Below, piece after piece: positions 58,322-64,000 of a stretch of DNA of 64,000 bases. The notes below the pieces were generated by a model. It saw nothing but the letters and a program-made list of their open reading frames with translations, made no database searches and was not told where the DNA came from. Both the position numbers and the translations under genes were made by a program. Numbering within the stretch: the first letter of the stretch is position 1; every line of letters starts with the position of its first letter. Source of the DNA: Sporomusa malonica (GTDB taxonomy: Bacteria > Bacillota > Negativicutes > Sporomusales > Sporomusaceae); the NCBI RefSeq assembly GCF_041428715.1, contig NZ_CP155572.1. One strand, written 5' to 3'.

Positions 58322-59584
58322 ATGTTAAAAGACTTTATGACTTCTCTTGAAATAGCCAGAAAGCAAATTAATGATTCCCTTTTTATGCTTGCCAACCGTA
58401 CAAAAAGCACATATTTTACTAAAGAGACCGCTAAAATGAGCTTTAAGGATGCAATATATTTCATTTTAAAAGGATTAAGAAAAACACTGCAAATTGAGAT
58501 AGATGATTGGTTTGAATTTCTAGGTGGAGAAAACAGCATGACAAAACAAGCCTTTTCACAGCTTAGGCAAAAGATTAAACCAGATGCTTTTATACAGCTT
58601 AACGATAGATATGTAACCTGGTTTTACAGTGATGATAACTTCAAAAAATACAAGGGTTATAGATTACTTTCGATTGATGGCAGCATTACTGAAATTCCAA
58701 ATACTATTAATACCAGAGAACATTTCGGGTATTACCATAACCAAAGTGACAGGCAGCAGGCACGAGCAATGGTATGTGTGATATATGATATAGAAAATGA
58801 CTACATACTTGAAGCAGATATCCGAACTTGGAAAGCTGCTGAAAGAGATGTAGCAAAAGAACTTATTGAAAGGCTTGAACTTAAAGGATTTAAAAATGAC
58901 ATACTCTTGTTTGATAGGGGTTATCCTTCAAAGGATATGTTTGATTTTTTAGAAAGTAAAAAATTGAAATTCTTGATGAGGGTAAAGGTTAATAAATTTC
59001 ATCCGGAATTCGACAAAGCAAATGAGCCGGATCAAATTATTACACTTATTCATAAAAATAAGACTTTATCATTGCGGATAATTAACGTTATTTTACCAAC
59101 CGGCGAAGTAGAAAAGTTAGTTACCAATATGATAAATGTGGATTTTACTACCAGAGATTTTAAAGAGCTATATTTTAAACGTTGGGGAATTGAAGTCAAA
59201 TACAGCCAGCTGAAAAGTAGATATGAGCTTGAAAATTTTTCGGGAGTTAACCCGATAGCTATACTACAGGATTTTTATGCAACGATATATTTATCAAACC
59301 TTATGGCAATCGCAAAAGCGGAAGCTAATGAAAATGCAGAATCAAATAAAGAAGGCTTAAAATACGAATATAAAGTGAATATAAATATTTTAATATCAAA
59401 GATGACCCGAACACTAATAGAGTGTTTCTATGAAGATGACCTTGAAAAACGGATGAGCTTATTTGATAAAGCAATGAAGAATATAACAAAAAATCTTGTC
59501 CCAATACGGCCGAACAGAAGTTTTCCTCGAAGAGAGCCTTCGAGGAAAAACAAATATCCGGTTAACAAAAAACGCTCTCTGTAA
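58322..59584 (+). CDS. IS4-family transposase
   Basis: About 420 residues. The DDE catalytic set is visible: LSIDGSITEIPNT (first Asp), LLFDRGYPSKDM (second Asp), and the Y-(2)-R-(3)-E-(6)-K signature in YFKRWGIEVKYSQLK. The very basic C-terminus (RRE, RKNKY, KKR) is common. ATG 58322 follows GGGTGAT; GTG 58313 is possible. The frame is intact. Confidence 0.93.
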   Translation: MLKDFMTSLEIARKQINDSLFMLANRTKSTYFTKETAKMSFKDAIYFILKGLRKTLQIEIDDWFEFLGGENSMTKQAFSQLRQKIKPDAFIQLNDRYVTWFYSDDNFKKYKGYRLLSIDGSITEIPNTINTREHFGYYHNQSDRQQARAMVCVIYDIENDYILEADIRTWKAAERDVAKELIERLELKGFKNDILLFDRGYPSKDMFDFLESKKLKFLMRVKVNKFHPEFDKANEPDQIITLIHKNKTLSLRIINVILPTGEVEKLVTNMINVDFTTRDFKELYFKRWGIEVKYSQLKSRYELENFSGVNPIAILQDFYATIYLSNLMAIAKAEANENAESNKEGLKYEYKVNINILISKMTRTLIECFYEDDLEKRMSLFDKAMKNITKNLVPIRPNRSFPRREPSRKNKYPVNKKRSL

Positions 59585-59658
59585 AATTGTGTAAATTAAG
59601 CTTTATGACATTGGACGTCAGACTGTGCGAAAATAACGCGGAATAGACTCGCGACAAA

Positions 59659-59690
59659 ACCCTCGGAAAAACCGAGGGCATTATTTTATT
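59659..59690 (+). terminator. Terminator downstream of the IS4 element
   Basis: CCCTCGG / CCGAGGG with a five-base loop and CATTATTTTATTT. The rest of 59624-59902 shows no gene. Confidence 0.75.
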
Positions 59691-59902
59691 TGGAAATATT
59701 TAATATATTATGTCCTTTTTACAGGGGTTTTGTATATTTTAGCGAATTGCTATTGTATTGAATTTAAGTTCGTATTAGACCATATAACAGTTGAAGTAAT
59801 AAGATTGGCTGATAATAATGAAAGCGTTGTTATTAATAATAAGATGTTATAAAGTTTTACAAGTTAATCAACAATATCAATAATTATGGAGGAAAGAGAA
59901 AC

Positions 59903-60310
59903 ATGAAATTAATTATGGGGCACATTGGTTCTGGTAAAACAATGAAAGCATTAAAACTTGGATTAAAACTTTCAGAAGAAGGGAAAAAAGTTCTATTCTT
60001 TGACGGAGAATCATCGACGAAACAATATTTAAAATCGTTATTACAGGATAAACCACTACCAGTTGGTTTTAGTATTTTTGAAAAAATTAGGGAAACTAGC
60101 GATGTTTATGAAAAAATTAAATATGGTGGATATGATGCTTATATTATAGATACACCTAATTTATATTTTGATTTAGAAAAATTAAATAAAATGGAATCAG
60201 TTAATTCAATATATTTTGTTTTAGGTCTTGAAACTAATATTAAACCAGAATTAAATAAAGATATGACGATTATTTCTTCTTATGAAGAATTAAAAGCATT
60301 GTTTTCTTAG
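59903..60310 (+). CDS. Small AT-rich P-loop ATPase-like protein
   Basis: 135 residues. Walker A is at residues 6-13 (GHIGSGKT), and YDAYIIDTPN is a Walker B-like strand. The rest fits a minimal RecA/zonula-type fold resembling small plasmid or phage ATPases, but I cannot name the family. ATGGAGGAAAGAG lies before the ATG. Codon use is far more AT-rich than the core genes, which indicates foreign origin. It is the last gene before the damaged tRNA-Arg repeat. Confidence 0.6.
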   Translation: MKLIMGHIGSGKTMKALKLGLKLSEEGKKVLFFDGESSTKQYLKSLLQDKPLPVGFSIFEKIRETSDVYEKIKYGGYDAYIIDTPNLYFDLEKLNKMESVNSIYFVLGLETNIKPELNKDMTIISSYEELKALFS

Positions 60311-60354
60311 TTTAAAATAGTTCCGACCGCGTTGGCGCTGTCTATACCGTCGTC

Positions 60355-60455
60355 GATAGAGCAACCGCTTCTAAGCGGTTGGTTGTACGTTCGATTCGTA
60401 CCAGGCGCGCCAGGAAAATTAAGGCTTCCGAGCAAACGGGAGCCTTTTGTTATGT
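60355..60455 (+). repeat. Right attachment-type repeat: damaged tRNA-Arg 3' part plus terminator
   Basis: It matches 43680-43776 from GATAGAGCAACCGC through the CCA end and the AAGGCTTCCG...GGGAGCC terminator. One base is missing in the anticodon loop, and the 5' half of the tRNA is absent, so it is not a functional tRNA. Confidence 0.85.
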
Positions 60456-60503
60456 AAATCTAGTGTTTGCTTTCAAAAACGGACACAAAAGATTATCCCC
60501 AAA

Positions 60504-60630
60504 ATAAGAAATAAATAAGTTGACCAATGTTAAAAAGACAATTATAAAAGCCGAACTCAGACGATTACCTGAGTCGGCTTTTTTTATCAAAGCCTTAAAA
60601 TGTCCGAATATTACATAGTACCCCCGTATA
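60504..60630 (+). repeat. Direct repeat A, about 127 bp
   Basis: ATAAGAAATAAATA, a terminator hairpin AAAGCCGA...TCGGCTTTTTTT, and TTAAAATGTCCGAATATTAC to CCCCCGTATA. A diverged copy lies at 62201-62329. Confidence 0.8.
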
Positions 60631-60701
60631 AGGGGGACGCGGGGACAGGTACGTTGTCCCTGGAAAAGTAAGATGTTATACTAGTCTTGAGGTGGTTTCG
60701 T

Positions 60702-60995
60702 ATGCCAAGGCAGGCTCGAGAGAGCAGTAGAACTGGGATATACCATTTAATGCTTAGAGGTATCAATAAGCAGAACGTATTTGAAGAAGATGCGGACAGA
60801 CAAAGGTTCCTCGAAACACTTGGGTATTACAAAGCTATTAGTGGATATAGGCTGTATGGCTATTGCCTGATGAATAACCACATCCATTTACTTATAGGAG
60901 AGACTGGTGCATCTATATCCCAAGTAATAAAGGATGGCGAGCTAGTGATGCAAGCATCTCAACTTCTAGGTAACAAGGCAAACTTTTTATCGTAG
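60702..60995 (+). pseudogene. Truncated copy of the RAYT-2 transposase
   Basis: From MPRQARESSRTGIYH to about residue 75 (MNNHIHLLIGETGAS) it is nearly identical to RAYT-2 at 51873, including the promoter-side sequence and the upstream REP palindrome. After about 60926 the sequence diverges, a new stop is reached at 60995, and the catalytic tyrosine region is lost. Confidence 0.85.
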
Positions 60996-61000
60996 GGTTA

Positions 61001-61033
61001 AGGAACAGGCGGAAGGCTTGTTCTTTTTTATTT
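61001..61033 (+). terminator. Terminator after the truncated RAYT copy
   Basis: GAACA-GC / GC-TGTTC hairpin with TTTTTTATTTTT. A second one is at 61265-61301 (AAGACAGCTAGA / TCTAGTTGTCTT with T run). Between them only a short coding-like tail ending VVKLDGKWLI is visible. Confidence 0.65.
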
Positions 61034-61369
61034 TTAAACGAAACTCCTATACCGTGTCTCCACAGGTGATGGCAATAAAATCCCTCATGTAAATTGACAA
61101 GTTTAGACAATAACTTATAGCAATTATGTTTTATGGGCATAATATGTAGTACTCAGACTAATAGGCGTGAAAAGTGTTAATTGGAAAAGGACTACTACCT
61201 TGGAGGTGGTGAAGCTAGATGGGAAATGGCTAATCTAATCATAAACTTCTAACAAAATCTCTTAAAAAGACAGCTAGAGTTATTCTAGTTGTCTTTTTTT
61301 ATACATATCATAGTACAAGTAATACATAAGAATTTAATTTTTCATTTGGTGAATAAAGGAGAGAGTAAT

Positions 61370-62191
61370 TTGAACTTCAAAAAATTAGCTGTATTTTTTT
61401 ATGATATTCTCCAATTAGTCGCCGCAATAGTTAGTATAGGTGGCCTTTACGTCTATAGAGATAACCTGCTTGCATGCTTAGAATATATAAGACCATATTC
61501 CGCCTATTTAATCGGTGGTATAATTACTTTTATGTTTATTGCTATAGCATTCTGTAGCTGGTACTTTCTCTGGTATAAAAAGAAAGTAACTAATTGGGAT
61601 AAAATGGGTTACAAAGTGGTTGGCGTAGAATACCTTTATAAATATGACGACGATGATTATAAAAAGCAGTGTCAAACAACTAGGATTGTGATAAAAGCAA
61701 ATAAAAATGGAGTTAACCGATATTATGCGAGATATGTATGGACCGGAAAAGGAACAGAATGTGCTCCAGTATTATTATCTGCATTACCAAACCAAAGTAT
61801 TCAAAATGTTAAACATGGAATTGGAGGTTGGTCCACATACGAGGTTGATTTAGGTAAAGCTTTAAAAAGAGGCGAAGAAATGGAATTGAAGATTCGTCAG
61901 GAATTTTATGATAGACAAGGCGTTATAAGGCCAATGCTTGAAAAACAAATTGCTGACCCGATTGACAAACTAACTTTACGAGTTCTTGTTTCACAGAAGC
62001 GGCTACCTGTTGAAAACTCAGTATGTCAAGAAATATTAGATGCTTCGACAGCCATTATATATAATGAAGAAAGCAACCATCTGATGATGGATGAGCATAC
62101 TCGAGAAATCCGTTGGGAAATAGTAAAACCGAAACTACATAAAGTGTATCGAATATGCTGGAAATGGGCTGATGAAATTAGTTCAAGTTAA
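61370..62191 (+). CDS. Two-helix membrane protein with large cytoplasmic domain, unknown
   Basis: 273 residues from TTG 61370, set by AAAGGAGAGAG; the longer frame from 61289 has no site. Two membrane helices (about 10-28 and 48-70) are followed by a 200-residue soluble, probably beta-rich domain with no motif I know. It lies between the two 127-bp direct repeats. The layout recalls small membrane effectors of defence systems, but no partner gene is present. Confidence 0.6.
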   Translation: MNFKKLAVFFYDILQLVAAIVSIGGLYVYRDNLLACLEYIRPYSAYLIGGIITFMFIAIAFCSWYFLWYKKKVTNWDKMGYKVVGVEYLYKYDDDDYKKQCQTTRIVIKANKNGVNRYYARYVWTGKGTECAPVLLSALPNQSIQNVKHGIGGWSTYEVDLGKALKRGEEMELKIRQEFYDRQGVIRPMLEKQIADPIDKLTLRVLVSQKRLPVENSVCQEILDASTAIIYNEESNHLMMDEHTREIRWEIVKPKLHKVYRICWKWADEISSS

Positions 62192-62200
62192 CATAAGGTG

Positions 62201-62329
62201 ATAAGAAATAAATAGGTCGGCCGATGTTAAAAGATAATTAGAAAAGCCGAACTCAAGGGTGATTACCTGAGTTCGGCTTTTTTATTAAAGTCTTAAAATG
62301 TTCGAATATTACACGGTACCCCCGTATAC
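62201..62329 (+). repeat. Direct repeat B, about 129 bp
   Basis: A diverged copy of repeat A, including a perfect terminator hairpin (AAGCCGAACTCA / TGAGTTCGGCTT, 62249-62283) and the shared CCCCCGTATA end. Confidence 0.8.
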
Positions 62330-62494
62330 ATTCCCGATCTTATAATTCTCAATAATAACATTTAATTGCTTAAAAAGTTCATCTTTCGGCAATTGATTGT
62401 TTTCCTTAACATATTCAACTATGTCATACAAACAATCATGCGATAATCCCGCATTGTGCACTTCTTTTGCCAACTCTACTAACTCTTGATACAT
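62309..62494 (-). CDS. Small helical hypothetical protein, 61 aa
   Basis: Acidic, all-helical composition (MYQELVELAKEVHNAG...). GGGAGAGTGATT before the ATG at 62494 is a good site. Its last codons lie inside direct repeat B, so the C-terminus may have been altered by that repeat. No family is recognised. Confidence 0.5.
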   Translation of the reverse strand: MYQELVELAKEVHNAGLSHDCLYDIVEYVKENNQLPKDELFKQLNVIIENYKIGNVYGGTV

Positions 62495-62667
62495 TCAATC
62501 ACTCTCCCTTGTTGCAACATACGAATATTTTACGATATATTGATTAGCGCTTTATGTAATTTAATCAGGGCAAATCCGTTATTTTACATTAAATTTTTCT
62601 ACAAAAGGCTTTATTTTTCGCCTTATCTGTATAACCATCGAATAGATAAGCCCGATACCCAAAAAGG

Positions 62668-62698
62668 GCAAAAAAAATAACCCGATGCAGTAGTCGGG
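62668..62698 (-). terminator. Terminator of the LysR gene
   Basis: On the minus strand CCCGA / TCGGG is followed by TTATTTTTTTT, directly after the stop at 62705. Confidence 0.75.
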
Positions 62699-62704
62699 GT
62701 GATT

Positions 62705-63646
62705 TTACGGGAGAGCAGCAGTAGTCTGTAATATTGGATAGTTGTCAATCGGTTTTTTAGCTGCCTCCAACTCCTGTAAAAAAAGAGATATTGATGGATT
62801 ACTATTCTTTTTGTGCCAAGCAGCAACCAAATCGATCCTAGTGTCATTACCCAAAATATCAATATATCGAATATAGGGACTTCTATAGGTTTTAGGTATG
62901 ACCGAGGGCTGTATGGAGATGCCTAACCCGCATTCGACAGACAGTAAAACGGCGGGCAAGTTTGGAACTTGCAAGACATTAGGGGAAAAACATCTGTTAA
63001 AACAGATACGAAGCAAGTTTTCGTATCCACGGGATGCTATAGGTTGTTGTTCGAAAATGATAGTCTCTTTAGCAATCAAAGGAATGTTTGAATAGTTAAT
63101 TAAGGGTTCGTTGGCAAGCTCGTGCGAGTGAGGGACGACTAAGCAAAGCGAATCAGTAATAATTTTTTTAAAAGAAATTTGGGGTAGCGAGGTGGATTCT
63201 AATACAAGCGTAAAACCCAAATCCACATGGGCGTGTTGTAAGGCTTCATCCAAACCACTCAAGCTGAAGTATTCAAATACCAGGTTGATTTGGGGATATT
63301 TATGGTGAAAATTAGCTGTTATCCTAGGGAGTATGCGCCGTTCCGCATGACCCAAGATACCTATTCTTAAATTACCTGTTACACCGGCGTCTGCTTCTCT
63401 AGTCATGCGAATGGCATCCAAAGACCTAGCAATAATCGCCTTAGCTTCTTTTAGTAGGACCGTACCGGCGGCAGTCAGTGCAACCGAATGACGGTTACGA
63501 ATAAATAAGCGGGCACCAATCTGTTTTTCCAATTCAGCGATCTGCTGACTCAGAGAAGGTTGGCTGACGTAAAGGTGTTTGGCAGCCGTGGTAAAACTAA
63601 GGTGTTCAGCAACAGAAATAAAATATTGTAGCTGGCGAGTGTCCAT
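62705..63646 (-). CDS. LysR-family transcriptional regulator
   Basis: 313 residues. The N-terminal winged helix is LQYFISVAEHLSFTTAAKHLYVSQPSLSQQIAELEKQIGARLF; the effector domain resembles CatR/BenM-type regulators (GNLRIGILGHAERRILPRI). GGAGTGGTAATTT lies before the start. It is divergent from the gene at 63915, which it may control; the intergenic region carries an AT-rich TATATATTTC...TATATAT stretch. Confidence 0.9.
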   Translation of the reverse strand: MDTRQLQYFISVAEHLSFTTAAKHLYVSQPSLSQQIAELEKQIGARLFIRNRHSVALTAAGTVLLKEAKAIIARSLDAIRMTREADAGVTGNLRIGILGHAERRILPRITANFHHKYPQINLVFEYFSLSGLDEALQHAHVDLGFTLVLESTSLPQISFKKIITDSLCLVVPHSHELANEPLINYSNIPLIAKETIIFEQQPIASRGYENLLRICFNRCFSPNVLQVPNLPAVLLSVECGLGISIQPSVIPKTYRSPYIRYIDILGNDTRIDLVAAWHKKNSNPSISLFLQELEAAKKPIDNYPILQTTAALP

Positions 63647-63914
63647 AAATTACCACTCCATACTAGTTTGTAAGCCAATCTAGATGTATATATATATTTC
63701 TATTATATATTTTGTCTACGTATGTGGCAAGGGCACCGAATGAATTTATTCCAATATTATGAAAAAATAAAGAGGGAATAGGACAGTTGTTGGATAGGAC
63801 TTTTCTATTAGATGATACAAGATATATATTTCCATTTAACAACAAGTTCACTGATAATAAAGATAGACAATATTTTAAGTGGATTTCTAGGATGAAAAAG
63901 GGGAGATAGCAGAA

Positions 63915-64000
63915 ATGAAAACAAACCAGGAGTTACTCAATGAGCGGATTGCTAGAGTTCATAAAGCGATTGCTCTAGAAAAGCCCGACCGGACACCGGT
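63915..64000 (+). CDS. Probable UroD/MtaA-like methyltransferase family protein (3' end outside window)
   Basis: Only 28 residues are visible: MKTNQELLNERIARVHKAIA, then LEKPDRTP. The start resembles uroporphyrinogen decarboxylase-family proteins, which include corrinoid methyltransferases of anaerobes. AAAGGGGAGATAGC precedes the ATG at 63915. The short length makes this tentative. Confidence 0.5.
   Translation, partial: MKTNQELLNERIARVHKAIALEKPDRTP

Larger units (their letters stand above)
58201..59613 (+). mobile_element. IS4-family insertion sequence with target duplication
   Basis: Perfect 18-base terminal inverted repeats (CAATGTCATAAAGCTTAA and complement) are bordered by a 10-base direct repeat GACGTCAGAC (58191-58200 and 59614-59623). 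The element is 1413 bases and structurally complete. Confidence 0.95.

Noticed and set aside
43739..60355. Island as an intact prophage or ICE
   Set aside because: No capsid, terminase, tail, relaxase or type IV secretion genes are present, and the only integrase is a fragment.
60355..60412. Functional second tRNA-Arg
   Set aside because: The 5' half is missing and the anticodon loop lacks one base, so it cannot fold as a tRNA.
61145..61232. Short coding-like tail ending VVKLDGKWLI
   Set aside because: There is no start codon, only about 23 codons are open, and no family can be assigned. It is possibly gene debris but not enough to annotate.
61370..62191. Two-helix membrane protein as a CBASS-type defence effector
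   Set aside because: No nucleotidyltransferase or other defence gene is adjacent, and the soluble domain has no recognisable effector motif.
63663..63851. 62-residue minus-strand frame upstream of the LysR gene
   Set aside because: It occupies the divergent promoter region, has no ribosome site and is AT-rich non-coding in character.

Overview
The window looks like chromosomal DNA of a strictly anaerobic, amino-acid-fermenting Firmicute. The best fit is a Negativicutes/Sporomusaceae-type organism. This is an inference from gene content: a coenzyme B12-dependent glutamate mutase pathway, 2-hydroxyacyl-CoA dehydratase-like proteins, c-di-GMP riboswitches, Fur-controlled FeoAB, and strong AGGAGG-type ribosome sites. 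No rRNA or other decisive marker is present.

Positions 1-28 kb are mostly core genome. A partial NiaP-like transporter and a tRNA-Arg(CCG) come first. A divergent pair of c-di-GMP-I riboswitches follows (about 2.1-2.6 kb); one controls a GGDEF-EAL membrane protein and the other a small membrane protein. Next is a three-gene operon of a signal-peptide-less substrate-binding-like protein, a HypB-like GTPase and an ABC ATPase with no permease. After a probable small RNA come thioesterase, murI, a CofE-like protein, an HgdB/HgdC-like pair, a hydantoinase-like protein, an HDAC-like amidohydrolase, rph, rdgB and a phosphoesterase. A cyclic-di-GMP phosphodiesterase is followed by a Fur-box-controlled CheA/CheX-like kinase with its response regulator and by feoA-feoA-feoB.

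Positions 28-43.2 kb hold a fermentation locus: a GntR regulator with a palindromic operator, glmS-glmL-glmE, methylaspartate ammonia-lyase, an orphan P-loop protein, citD-citE-citF-citC (probably citramalate lyase and its ligase), then aspA, malic enzyme and a two-subunit class I fumarase/mesaconase. Together they would take glutamate through 3-methylaspartate, mesaconate and citramalate to acetate and pyruvate, and aspartate through fumarate and malate to pyruvate.

From 43.4 kb three tRNAs (Pro, Gly, Arg) lead into a mosaic accessory region. The 3' part of tRNA-Arg(TCT) and its terminator are repeated in damaged form at 60.36 kb, so about 43.74-60.4 kb looks like an island integrated at this tRNA. 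It holds RAYT/REP transposases, IS256, IS110 and IS4 elements, a deleted integrase, fragments and frameshifted genes, and cargo such as an SLC13/ArsB-like permease, SMR efflux protein, LysR-AzlCD and a lipoprotein. A second repeat pair (60.5 and 62.2 kb) brackets a small extra segment. The window ends with a LysR regulator divergent from the start of a probable UroD/methyltransferase-like gene. Four copies of a roughly 90-bp repeat, each just downstream of a terminator-like hairpin, and two copies of a different palindromic repeat are scattered through the core genes.
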